64,000 nucleotides of DNA from Microbispora corallina (GTDB taxonomy: Bacteria; Actinomycetota; Actinomycetes; Streptosporangiales; Streptosporangiaceae). Under the pieces are notes generated by a model, which did not search any database, was not told where the DNA came from, and saw only the letters and a program-made list of their open reading frames with translations. Both the position numbers and the translations under genes were made by a program. Location of the stretch: positions 62,001 through 126,000 of the forward strand of contig NZ_BOOC01000030.1 in the NCBI RefSeq assembly GCF_016863035.1. The letters are read 5' to 3'. This document shows, piece by piece, positions 1-7,649 of the stretch (position 1 is the first letter of the stretch; each line of letters begins with the position of its first letter).

Positions 1-144
1 GCCGACCTGCTCGCGGCGTCGTACGCCGACCTGCCCGTCGTGGCCCGGCTCATGTTCCGCCTGTTCTGGTGGCCGGCCTACCGGCGGCGCTTCACCCGCC
101 TGTACGGCGCCACCGCCCCCGCGAACACTCTCCTGGAGTCGTGA
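1..144 (+). CDS. 3' end of an unrecognised CDS (partial)
   Basis: The reading frame is open from the first base and ends in TGA at 142-144, giving 47 residues of a C-terminus (segment PVVARLMFRLFWWPAYRRRF near the end). It is rich in aromatic and basic residues, with no motif I recognise. Its stop codon overlaps the ATG of the next gene (TGATG), so the two are almost certainly translationally coupled. The start lies outside the window, and the function cannot be judged from this piece. Confidence 0.7.
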   Translation, partial: ADLLAASYADLPVVARLMFRLFWWPAYRRRFTRLYGATAPANTLLES

Positions 145-1145
145 TGACCGCATCCACATCGACCACGTGGCCGCGCGAGGTGACCGAGATCCTCGGCCGC
201 GCCCTGGTCTGCGAGTACGCCTCGCTCACCCGCGACGGCCGGCCCGTCACCTGGCCCGTCACGCCGTACGTCGGCGCGGGCGGCACGCTCGACGTGAGCA
301 CCGGGCTCACCTACCCGGACAAGGCCGAGCGCGCCCGCCGCGACCCGCGCGTCGCGCTGCTCTACTCCGAGAGCACGGACCTGGATCGGGCGCCCGTCGT
401 CCTCGTGCAGGGGCGGGCGACGGTACGCGACGCGGATCTGCAGGCCAACACCGACCGGTACGTCCGCGAGTCGCTCGCCAAGACCGGCGCCGGGTTCGCC
501 GGGATGCCGTGGTTCCTGGTGAAGCGGCTGGGGTGGTATTTCGCCCGCATCTGGGTGGAGGTCACCCCTGAGAGGATCGTCTGGTGGCCCGAGGGCGACC
601 TGTCCAGGACGCCCGAGGTCTGGACGTGCGCGGGGGACGTCGCCGTCCCCGCCTCCGATCCCGCCCCCGCCGGCCCCCGGCTGCCGAGCCGGTCGGCCCC
701 TCCGGCAGACTGGCGGCCCTTCGCCGACCGCGCGGCACGCCTGGGCGAGCCCGTCGTCACCCTGGTCGCCGACGGCATGCCTCTGGCCGTGCGCACCCGC
801 TCCGCCGTACGGACCGAGGCCGGATTCGACCTGCGACTGCCCGCGGGCGTCGAGGCGGCCGAGGGGCCGGTGTGCCTGACCTTCCACCGGCACGGCCCGG
901 CCCTGGAGTGGCAGGAGAACGTGGTGCTCGTCGGCACCGCGGCCGGAGAGGGCGATCGGCTGAGCGTGCGGGTCGAGCGGGCCCTCAACGACTGGAGCCT
1001 CGCCGGGACCCGCCGCGAGCGGAACCGCTCGTTCCTCGGCCAGGGCAGAATGCTCAGGAAGCGCCTGAAGGCCGAGGCCGCCCGCCGCGGCCAGCCCGTC
1101 CCCCGCGTCCGCCGCCCCACGCCTCGCCAATCCGCCGGTGCATGA
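144..1145 (+). CDS. Tandem PPOX-type (pyridoxamine oxidase-like) flavin/F420-binding protein
   Basis: 333 residues. The first ~130 residues look like a split-beta-barrel PPOX domain: EILGRALVCEYASLTRDGRP, then a strand containing KAERARRDPRVALLY, the pattern of small actinobacterial FMN/F420-dependent oxidoreductases. Residues ~190-300 look like a second, diverged copy (VTLVADGMPLAVRTRSAVR and a late WQENVVLVGTA strand). The C-terminal ~40 residues are basic and probably disordered. I chose the ATG at 144 over the upstream in-frame ATG at 69 because it overlaps the preceding stop (TGATG) and begins the conserved domain. The substrate is unknown. Annotation as PPOX is a family-level inference. 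Confidence 0.75.
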   Translation: MTASTSTTWPREVTEILGRALVCEYASLTRDGRPVTWPVTPYVGAGGTLDVSTGLTYPDKAERARRDPRVALLYSESTDLDRAPVVLVQGRATVRDADLQANTDRYVRESLAKTGAGFAGMPWFLVKRLGWYFARIWVEVTPERIVWWPEGDLSRTPEVWTCAGDVAVPASDPAPAGPRLPSRSAPPADWRPFADRAARLGEPVVTLVADGMPLAVRTRSAVRTEAGFDLRLPAGVEAAEGPVCLTFHRHGPALEWQENVVLVGTAAGEGDRLSVRVERALNDWSLAGTRRERNRSFLGQGRMLRKRLKAEAARRGQPVPRVRRPTPRQSAGA

Positions 1146-1325
1146 CGGCCTGCGACGGGTGCGGGAAGCCTTCGGCGCGCAGCCCGACAGGTGGCGTCCG
1201 GTTTTCCGCACTATCGAGTCAGTGAAGTTGTCCGGTCTGGCGCAGGTGATCGGGATGTAGTAGGCGTCTTTGCCTCGCTCCGGGGTCGTAGGCGTGTAGA
1301 TCAGGAGCGGGCGTATGCTCACCGG

Positions 1326-2021
1326 ATGACCGATACTGAGTACAAGATTGAGCGCATCAGGCCACAGCAGTTTCACGAGATCGGCGGCCTGGAGGACTGG
1401 CGTGTGCTGGGCGAGGGGGCATGCGCCTACTTCCGTACCGGGTCGTTCACGGCCGGCGCTCAGTTCGTGCAGGCGATCAGCGAGTTGCCCGGTGTAGGGA
1501 GCGGTCATCCCGACGTCGACCTGCGCGATGAGGGCGTGACCGTACGGCTGATCACGATTGCAGATTTCTACGGGCTGAGCGAGCGGGATGCCGAGCTGGC
1601 CCGGCAGATCTCGGCTGTGGCCCGGACGCTGAACATCCCCGCTGATCCCTCGTCCGTACAGACTGTCCAGGTCACCATCGATGCTCTGGTCCTTTCCGAC
1701 GTGGTGCCGTTCTGGCGTGCCCTGCTCGGCTATGAGGACCGTGCGAACAGCCCCGAAGACCTGATCGATCCCCACCGCCGCGGAGCACCGTTCTACTTCC
1801 AGCAAATGGACGCTCCGCGCCCGCAGCGCAACCGGGTCCACGTCGACGTCTGGGTGCCGTACGACCAGGCCCAGGCGCGGATAGCGGCGGCGATCGCCGC
1901 CGGTGGCCGCCTGGTCTCCGACGCTTACGCACCGTCGCACTGGGTGCTGGCTGACCCTGAGGGCAATGAAGCTTGTGTGGGCGCGGCAGGCTGGATTGAG
2001 GCCGATCCGCGCGGTCAGTAA
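1326..2021 (+). CDS. Pterin-carbinolamine dehydratase-like / VOC (glyoxalase-like) fusion protein
   Basis: 231 residues in two parts. Residues ~20-105 match the 4a-hydroxytetrahydrobiopterin dehydratase fold: SGHPDVDL corresponds to the family's HHP-type active-site stretch (only one His is kept), followed by VTVRLITIADFYGLSERDAE, the usual L-T-x-x-D/GLS-x-D segment. Residues ~115-228 form a glyoxalase-like VOC domain (VTIDALVLSDVVPFWRALLG, ending in the typical WVLADPEGNEACV strand). The ATG at 1326 sits at the start of the conserved region; an in-frame start at 1191 would add a non-conserved tail. Such fusions are known in actinomycetes, but no reaction has been assigned. The gene stands alone. 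Confidence 0.75.
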   Translation: MTDTEYKIERIRPQQFHEIGGLEDWRVLGEGACAYFRTGSFTAGAQFVQAISELPGVGSGHPDVDLRDEGVTVRLITIADFYGLSERDAELARQISAVARTLNIPADPSSVQTVQVTIDALVLSDVVPFWRALLGYEDRANSPEDLIDPHRRGAPFYFQQMDAPRPQRNRVHVDVWVPYDQAQARIAAAIAAGGRLVSDAYAPSHWVLADPEGNEACVGAAGWIEADPRGQ

Positions 2022-2157
2022 GAGTCGTTCCCGACTCCTTGGTCCTCTCCACCCGTTTCCTGCAGGCCACGCTGAGCCTGCAGGACGGTTGAGGATCTTG
2101 TTTGCACCAGCTTCCCTGTAGTCCATGACGCCGGCGGCTGAGGACGTCGCCGGGTCC

Positions 2158-2496
2158 TCAGCGCCTGTTCAGTCCGCGCAGCACCGGGAGCCCGGTGCCG
2201 GAGTCGAGCACGAGGCGATCGCCCAGCGGCCGGGCGAGCGTGACGGTGGTCGTCGCCGTCGTGAGTATCGCTGGGCAAGGCTCGCCGGAGCCGACGCTTT
2301 CCTCGTCCACGTCGACGACCACCAGCCGGCCGGTCTCGTAGGCGCGCGCCCCGTGAACGGTGTCGCATGCGCCGACCCCGTAGCGGAGAAGCAACGCGGC
2401 CGGCCTACCGGCGACGAGGTCGAACGCCGTCACCTCTTCGGTGCCTCCCCGTGTCCGTTCGGGACGGACGGTGACGGCAGAGGGGTCGACCGCCAC
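2158..2496 (-). pseudogene. C-terminal part of a hypothetical protein, interrupted by an in-frame TAA
   Basis: From a GTG at 2496 the frame codes 112 residues (VTAFDLVAGRPAALLLRYGV ... VTVTLARPLGDRLVLD), with codon use and repeated short beta-strands typical of small actinomycete hypotheticals. The same frame continues upstream as ...GTIQVPAWVFTVKGVEQK, then a TAA at 2503-2505, two codons before this GTG. Both sides of the stop look coding, so I read it as one gene with a nonsense mutation, or as a gene that now starts at the GTG. No function is recognised. Confidence 0.4.
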
Positions 2497-2683
2497 GTGG
2501 ATTTACTTCTGCTCGACTCCCTTGACGGTGAACACCCAGGCGGGCACCTGGATCGTGCCGCGACTGGTCGGGCCGCGTGTCAGGATCGACCGTAGGCGGC
2601 CCAAGTCAGATCGCGTATGCGAACCCTGGGACGAGCGAGTAGACACTCTCGTCGTACCGCGTCCTCTATGCAACCATGCCCCC

Positions 2684-3187
2684 ATGATCCAGTCGGAGAC
2701 AAAGAGATCGCCGGCAAGTGGGAACCCCCTGAAACGGGTGCTGCTCGCGAGTGTGGTCGGTATCGTCCTCCCACTCGGCCTCCTGGCCTGGACGGTCCTG
2801 ATGCGGGCGCTCTTCAGCGACTCCTCGATGTGCGGGGAGTACACGGGATGTCTCGGCTATCTCGTTGTCGCGTGGCAGATCGGGCGGTGGATCGCCGTCG
2901 TTCTCGCCTGGCCGCTGCTGTACCTGCTGCGAGTACGGCCGGCCTGGCCCGTCGCCGTCCTGGCCGCCTTCCTCCTGGTCGCGATCTGGCGACTCGCCGA
3001 GGCCCTGTCGGGGTTCGGTGACCTCTTCACTTCCATCCTGATCAGCGGCATTCTCATCCTGTCCAGCGGCGTGATCGCGTATCCCCTCACCGCACTGGTC
3101 ACCTCACCAATCCTCCGCTGGCCGTGGCGCGCCCTGCATATCGCCCTGTCCGCCGGGCTTTACGTCGTGGCCATGCTCGCCAATTGA
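2684..3187 (+). CDS. Small polytopic membrane protein
   Basis: 167 residues with four predicted membrane spans, near residues 18-40 (VLLASVVGIVLPLGLLAWTV), 60-85, 88-108 and 118-165. A short Cys-containing loop (SSMCGEYTGCLGYL) lies between the first two. The ATG at 2684 begins a basic N-terminus (KRSPASGNPLKR) in front of the first span; the longer upstream frame has no coding character. It resembles no family I can name. Its neighbours are unrelated, so it is probably monocistronic. Confidence 0.6.
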   Translation: MIQSETKRSPASGNPLKRVLLASVVGIVLPLGLLAWTVLMRALFSDSSMCGEYTGCLGYLVVAWQIGRWIAVVLAWPLLYLLRVRPAWPVAVLAAFLLVAIWRLAEALSGFGDLFTSILISGILILSSGVIAYPLTALVTSPILRWPWRALHIALSAGLYVVAMLAN

Positions 3188-3302
3188 CCATGGAAGCCCC
3201 TGCGTGCCTGCAAATCCCCACGCGGCACCACTCATCCCGTGAGCAAAGATGCCTGTGCGGCCGGCCGTTTGCTCGGATATCTCTCCGGTATCGCCGTCGC
3301 CA

Positions 3303-3605
3303 TTACGAGCGGTCGCGAGATCGGTTCTCCTTGAGGTGGCGCCAGAAGATCTTGAAGTGATGCCACCAGATATAGGCGGCGGCGATTCCGCCGATTGCTC
3401 CGCTCGACAGGTCAACGAAGTCGTCGCCAGCAAGGAGATCGTGAAGGCAGACGGACAAGACAACGGGGCCACCGATGAGAATGAACCATCCCGTCCATGC
3501 GTCATCACAGCGGCCCTGCTTGTGCCCGGATTCGTCGGAGGGATCGGCCACTACAGCACGGTAGCTGGCGCTGATCGATCGCGCACTGCACCAGAGAGCG
3601 CTCAT
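3303..3605 (-). CDS. Small two-span membrane protein
   Basis: 100 residues from ATG 3605, preceded on its strand by GGCAGGGGCG as a plausible ribosome-binding site. Two hydrophobic stretches (AWTGWFILIGGPVVLSVCLH at ~37-56 and AIGGIAAAYIWWHHFKIFW at ~72-90) suggest two membrane spans with a basic C-terminal tail inside. The next piece upstream (3740-4002) encodes a similarly built two-span protein in broken form. Local GC is lower than in the core region. The function is unknown. Confidence 0.45.
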   Translation of the reverse strand: MSALWCSARSISASYRAVVADPSDESGHKQGRCDDAWTGWFILIGGPVVLSVCLHDLLAGDDFVDLSSGAIGGIAAAYIWWHHFKIFWRHLKENRSRDRS

Positions 3606-3739
3606 CGCCCCTGCCTGAACGTCCCTGAAACCGCATGCTGGGCGAGATTCCGCAACTCCGGCGCCTCGATCATGCTCCCCCAGGGCTGGGGATGGACCTC
3701 CTCGCGCGGCATGGGCCCACGGCTGCGGCCGAGGCAGGG

Positions 3740-4002
3740 TCATGTTGGTCGGCGAGGTACGTCGGAAGCCCCGCGATCGTCGCCACCCCGGCGATATCTG
3801 AAGAGCAGTCCACGGCCTTCAAAAAAGAGAAACATGCCAGCGACCATAGGGTTCAGCAATAGGCGCCGTACCCACCAGTCACAATGCTTGCAGTACGCCC
3901 GTTGCCTGGAGGCCCATCAATCAGCATCGTGACTTCGAATATCGCAGCACCGACACCAAAAAGAAACAAGGCCCAGTTCAGCCATGCGGGGCTCTGAAGC
4001 AT
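3740..4002 (-). pseudogene. Frameshifted small membrane protein
   Basis: From ATG 4002 the frame reads MLQSPAWLNWALFLFGVGAA, a clear membrane span, and continues to a stop at 3853-3855 (...TGGYGAYC). The next frame then reads LLLNPMVAGMFLFFEGRGLL, a second span, to a stop at 3740-3742. Joining the two across ~3856 gives a two-span protein of about 85 residues. Neither half is likely to be functional alone, so a one-base indel (or a sequencing error) is inferred. The stretch also lacks any sensible plus-strand gene. Confidence 0.4.
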
Positions 4003-4289
4003 GAGATCGTGATCCAACCATCTCTTACTTATCTGATGCCAACGCAGGCGCTTGGAACCGTCGTCTTATCCTCCATGGCATGACTTTCCCACGCCTTGAC
4101 GCGAGTGTGAAGATCTTCGCTCCTGCATGTATTTCGCCGGTCCTGATCACCTCGTACGCCGCCGACCCACCGCGGAGCGGCAGCGGGCCGGGGACGGAGG
4201 GGCAAGACCGGCCTCGCGTCTACGTCAACCTGGTCGCGGGTCCTCGGTCATCGGATGCCATCGGTCACGGCCGGGCTTGAGCCGGATAA

Positions 4290-4661
4290 GACGCCACCGA
4301 CCGGCCGTCGGTCGCCCAGGCCGAGCAGCTGGCCCGCGGCCTGGAGAAGCAGAGCCCGGTCTTCGCCTTTCCGGCCATCAGCGCGGGCATGTGCAGCGTC
4401 TGGCCGGTGGCCGGAGACGACCGCGCCGGGCACGTCGACGCCGGCGGCTCCAACCCCATCGTCGTGGTCGGCACGGCCAACGACCCGGCCACCCCGTACC
4501 AGTGGGCGCCGCGCCCCGCCGCCCAGCTGCGCACCGGGGTGCTGCTCACGCTGAACGGCGAGGGACACGGCGTGTACGGTCAGAACGCCCGCATCGACAA
4601 CGCGGTCAACGGCTACCTCCTCGACGGGAAGGTGCCGCCCAGCCGCACGCGCTGCGGCTGA
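4290..4661 (+). pseudogene. C-terminal remnant of a TAP-family alpha/beta hydrolase (tripeptidyl aminopeptidase-like)
   Basis: The frame is open from just after a TAA at 4287-4289 to TGA at 4659-4661. It encodes ~123 residues matching the C-terminal (TAP-like) domain of secreted tripeptidyl aminopeptidases: CSVWPV, then PIVVVGTANDPATPYQWAPR with the catalytic-Asp region, GEGHGVYG with the catalytic-His region, and the final NGYLLDGKVPP. The N-terminal two thirds, including the nucleophile Ser, is absent. There is no start codon or ribosome-binding site in a sensible place. It is a 5'-truncated relic. Confidence 0.75.
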
Positions 4662-4691
4662 TCGACGCGGCCGATCGATGCGGCGGCGGGG

Positions 4692-5969
4692 TCAGAGGCC
4701 GTAGGACGGGAACAGGTTCGTCGACGGCCAGGAGCCGGAGGGGACGCTGTCGGCCGCCTGGTGCATCAGGTTGTCGATCTCGGCGTCGTACCCCAGGCCC
4801 GAGGGGTCGTCGCGCTGGTCGAACAGCACAACCCAGCTCAGTTCGTCCCACCGCCGGACCATGAGCGTGGTGGTACCGGCGATCGACCCGCTGTGCCAGG
4901 TGCTGCGGCTGCCGTTGACGGGGCGGACCGACCAGCCCATGCCGTACCACGAGGGGTCGGTGTGGTTGTAGTTGGAGGGCGGGGCGAACATCGCGTCGAG
5001 GCTCGGCTGGGTGAGCAGGCCGGGAGCGTCGAAGATCGTGGTGAACTTCGCCATGTCGACGGCCGTGGAGAGCCATGCGCCGTGCGCGGCCATGTTCTCG
5101 AGGTTGAACGCCCCGTACGGCGCCGGCACCCAGGCCCCGGAGCCGTCCAGCACGGTCGTCCCGCCGTACTGCGAGTAGTAGGGAACCTCCGAGGACCGCC
5201 GCAGGCTCTGCGCCGTGCGGCCCTGCACCATCCGGGTGATCTTCATCGGGGAGAGCACGGACTGCTGGACATAGGTCGCGTACGGGAGACCGGTGACCTT
5301 CTCGATGACCTTGCCGAGCAGCAGGTAGCCGTAGTTGGAGTACCAGAAGGTCGACCCGGGGTCGAAGTCCAGCCTGCGCGTCGTCGAGACGTACTGCATG
5401 ATGTTCGCCTGCGTCACGGGCAGCGGCACGCCAAGCGTGTCCCTGATGTCGAAGTCCGAGAACATCGGGTCGGGCAGGTAGTTGGGTGCGTCCTGAGTCC
5501 GAACTGCCCAGCCGCCCAGGTGCTGGAGCAGGTTGAGCACCGTGACGTTACCGAGCCGGGAGTCGAGGGCCGTGCTGAGCCCCAGCATCGGCGCCACCGT
5601 GGCCGACAGGCTGAGCCTGCCGTCCTGGACGAGCTTCATGATCGCGGTGGCGGTGACCGGCTTGCTGAGACTGGCCAGGCGGAACAGCGACGTCGGCTGG
5701 GCCTGGAACGTGTCCGTCGTCCAGTTGTATCCCCGCGCCAGCACCAGCTTGCCCTGCCGGAGCACGGCCAGCGATCCGTACGGGATGTTGCGCGCCTGCA
5801 TGTAGCTCTTCAGCGTGTCGTCGAAGGGCTTCAGCGACGACGAACTCTGGCCGGTGACCGTCCAGACGCGATTCGCGGCGGCCGCCGGCCGTGTGGACAG
5901 TGCGGGCAGTGCGGCGACTCCCGCCGCGGCGCCAGCGAGCAGGCGTAGCGAGTCCCTGCGAGTCAGCAT
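4692..5969 (-). CDS. Secreted serine beta-lactamase-fold hydrolase (D-Ala-D-Ala carboxypeptidase/esterase type)
   Basis: 425 residues. The N-terminus MLTRRDSLRLLAGAAAGVAA is a twin-arginine signal peptide with a cleavage site near RPAAAA (28-32). The class C beta-lactamase / DD-peptidase motifs are all present: S100-L-S-K103 (nucleophile and general base), Y210-S-N212, and H359-S-G361 standing for the KTG box. With HSG rather than KTG it is more likely an esterase or D-aminopeptidase-like enzyme than a true beta-lactamase. The predicted role is extracellular hydrolysis of a peptide or ester bond. It is transcribed alone, and no upstream regulator is visible. Confidence 0.85.
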   Translation of the reverse strand: MLTRRDSLRLLAGAAAGVAALPALSTRPAAAANRVWTVTGQSSSSLKPFDDTLKSYMQARNIPYGSLAVLRQGKLVLARGYNWTTDTFQAQPTSLFRLASLSKPVTATAIMKLVQDGRLSLSATVAPMLGLSTALDSRLGNVTVLNLLQHLGGWAVRTQDAPNYLPDPMFSDFDIRDTLGVPLPVTQANIMQYVSTTRRLDFDPGSTFWYSNYGYLLLGKVIEKVTGLPYATYVQQSVLSPMKITRMVQGRTAQSLRRSSEVPYYSQYGGTTVLDGSGAWVPAPYGAFNLENMAAHGAWLSTAVDMAKFTTIFDAPGLLTQPSLDAMFAPPSNYNHTDPSWYGMGWSVRPVNGSRSTWHSGSIAGTTTLMVRRWDELSWVVLFDQRDDPSGLGYDAEIDNLMHQAADSVPSGSWPSTNLFPSYGL

Positions 5970-6006
5970 TACTCGATCCCCATCTCTGTTGGATGACTAT
6001 GGATGA

Positions 6007-6436
6007 CTACAAGAGTGAAGATCCCGCTTGGATGTGACATCCCGCGTTTTGATCGGGGGGACGGTGGCGCGGCCGGAATGCCGTGAGGCCGCCCAGAGCG
6101 CAGTCCAGCAGGCGGGCCTGCTCGCGGAGCCGCCCGGCGATCGTCACGCGCATCCGAGTGGGATTGTCGGCACGGCTGGCGATGTCCAGTAATGCGCCGA
6201 CGCATCCTTCGTCACCTTGTCGCGCAGCTCAAGGTGATGTTGAAGAATGCTGCTCCAGATCTTCCTCGTTGCGCGAGTTCTTTCGGCAAGGTCCTCACCT
6301 CGCCCAAGGAGTAGACGGCGGGCCCCAGCGGTGATCGTCACGGCCTCAGCCCGCGCGGCCCTCCTCTGTCGGTGCGGCGGACCGGGGGGAACACCTGCGC
6401 GGTGAACTCGCGCACGCGATCGTCCGCCGTGTTCAC
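6007..6436 (-). pseudogene. Degraded coding region in three frames, family unknown
   Basis: This fills most of the gap 5970-6548. On the minus strand a GTG at 6436 opens VNTADDRVREFTAQVFPPVR. A second frame then gives LLGRGEDLAERTRATRKIW and LQHHLELRDKVT, and a third gives CVGALLDIASRADNPTRMRV and LREQARLLDCALGGLTAF down to TAG 6007-6009. Each piece has coding-like composition and they follow one another without large overlap. I infer one gene broken by two indels. No family is recognised. Confidence 0.35.
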
Positions 6437-6548
6437 CGCGGCCTATGTGAGCCGGAGTGTCCGGCCCCGCACCTCGAATGGGCGATGGCCGGACGCCAGC
6501 GGCGGCGACCTGAAAGGCACCCTCGATAAGCATCGAATCGAATTCATG

Positions 6549-6912
6549 CTAGTAGTAGATGTACAGCCAGTACAGGTACTGCTCGGTGTACGAAAAATAG
6601 GCATAGCGGCACTCGTACGGGAAACCCTCGCGCTCATATTGCTGGCCGGCATCCATACAGGCATATTTGGTGGAATAAAGTTTTCCAGTGAATTTCCATG
6701 TGCCCGCGGAGCCTTGAGCGGTCCGGACCTGACGGTTCTGGTGACTCGTCGTCTTCACCGCCGCGACCTCGGTACCGGACTGCGCGGAGCCGGGTGTGGT
6801 GGCGATGGACCGACGATCCTGAGCGTGGGCGGGAGCCGTCGTGATGGTCGTGGTGGTCATGATGGTGCCGGAGATGAGAAGCCGCCGCGACTGCGGCAGA
6901 GACCTTCTTCAA
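6549..6912 (-). pseudogene. Small secreted protein with a frameshift inside its signal peptide
   Basis: The 3' frame gives a 103-residue product from ATG 6860. It has a Cys pair (YACMDAGQQY ... FPYECRYAYF) and an aromatic C-terminus, typical of small secreted actinomycete proteins. The ATG lies too late for a full signal peptide. A TTG at 6912, close behind a GGGGGG stretch, begins LKKVSAAVAAA in another frame, and the 3' frame then supplies LLISGTIMTTTTITTAPAHA with a cleavage-like AHA-Q. Joined near 6875 they make a perfect signal peptide. A one-base indel (or error) is inferred. Confidence 0.5.
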
Positions 6913-7029
6913 CGTCCCCCCTAAGAGCAGTGAGGTAGCGCACGAGCCGATTGCCGTGCCGCAACTACGACGGTCGTGCGGGCACCGTTTGGACACGATC
7001 CCGATGTGACGTGCGTCATACCACGTCCT

Positions 7030-7160
7030 TCACACACGCGGGATGTCAGCGGCCCACTGGTAGTCCTCGGCGGTCATCAGGCCGAGCCGCCGCGCTCCCT
7101 GAGAGGCGGAGCCGGCTCCGGGGTTGAGGAACCGGCGGACAGCCGTTATCGAGGAGAACG
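7030..7160 (-). pseudogene. Short coding remnant, family unknown
   Basis: Minus-strand reading of this piece gives VRRFLNPGAGSASQGARRLG, then LMTAEDYQWAADIPRV and a TGA at 7030-7032. It looks like the natural C-terminus of a protein, but it has no start codon and an upstream stop near 7160. It is probably the tail of a lost gene. The rest of 6913-7351 holds only the low-confidence ORF at 7164 and the hairpin at 7343. Confidence 0.25.
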
Positions 7161-7163
7161 ATC

Positions 7164-7325
7164 ATGGAGCAGACGGACAAATCCTGCCCTGGGCGCGCCT
7201 GCCCACGCTGAGCAAAACGGGCCCAAGAGCGGCCCGAGTCGAGCCACTCGTCACCGATCAAGGGCGCCGTGGGCGTCGCTACGCGATCGGCTACACCGAC
7301 CATTGACCGCTTCCTCGCTGCCTGA
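7164..7325 (+). pseudogene. Possible small gene with an internal TGA
   Basis: GAGGAG seven bases before an ATG gives a good ribosome-binding site for MEQTDKSCPGRACPR, then TGA at 7209-7211. The same frame stays open beyond it (AKRAQERPESSHSSPIKGAV ... TIDRFLAA) to TGA 7323-7325. A strong plus-strand terminator begins 18 bases later. The spacing suggests a once-intact 53-codon gene with a Trp or Arg codon changed to TGA. The alternative is a 15-residue peptide. Confidence 0.25.
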
Positions 7326-7342
7326 GCCCGACCATTGTCAGA

Positions 7343-7375
7343 GGCGCTCCCCTACCTGGGAGCGCCTTCTTTGTT
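7343..7375 (+). terminator. Rho-independent terminator
   Basis: A perfect nine-base-pair stem (GGCGCTCCC with GGGAGCGCC, 7343-7351 and 7358-7366) with a six-base loop is followed on the plus strand by TTCTTTGTT. The T-rich side shows it ends plus-strand transcription. The loop also carries the stop codon of the opposite-strand DUF2283 pseudogene. Confidence 0.7.
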
Positions 7376-7602
7376 GCCCCGTTCGCCTGGCCGCGTGGCG
7401 AGGATCTCGATACCGATCACCCTGCCGGTCTCGTCCAGGTCCAGGTTCATCATCGGCCTGTCTACGGTCATCGTGTCAGCTACACCGCCGGCGGAATCGG
7501 GCCGTGCAGGTAAACGTAGGCTGCTCCGGCTTCGAGATCATAGGTCCACGTGCCCGGGTGCTCTTCCAAGGTCAATCGGCTTACGTGTTTGCAAGCAGAC
7601 AT
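7352..7602 (-). pseudogene. DUF2283-type small protein, frameshifted
   Basis: From ATG 7602 the frame reads ...HPGTWTYDLEAGAAYVYLHG, the N-terminal half of a DUF2283 domain (pattern YDxEADAAYxYL). It then hits a TAG after PIPPAV. One base over, the frame continues TMTVDRPMMNLDLDETGRVI and GIEIL, the second half of the same domain (VNxDxDxxGRxxGIEIL), to TAG 7352-7354. The break lies at about 7480. DUF2283 proteins are short (about 60-80 residues) and often sit beside DUF4258 or toxin-like genes, but no such partner is seen here. Confidence 0.65.
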
Positions 7603-7649
7603 CGGGAATCGGATTATCCCGTCATATCCTGTGAACTAGGTGTTTTTGG

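Noticed and set aside
2059-2084. CCTGCAGG twice, ten bases apart, as a possible att site or terminator
   Set aside because: The octamer is itself a palindrome, so the pair is automatically an inverted repeat; no gene ends or recombinase lie beside it.
78-2126. A 682-codon open frame on the minus strand
   Set aside because: It runs antisense through two convincing plus-strand genes and has no domain; open frames of this kind are common in high-GC DNA. The piece under 1146-1325 (LLIYTPTTPERGKDAYYIPI) looked coding-like but has no support on either side.
5991-6010. GGATGACTA repeated back to back
   Set aside because: A nine-base tandem pair with no further copies; probably chance.
7209-7211. 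TGA read as selenocysteine
   Set aside because: No downstream selenocysteine-insertion hairpin or known selenoprotein context; a mutated codon is simpler.
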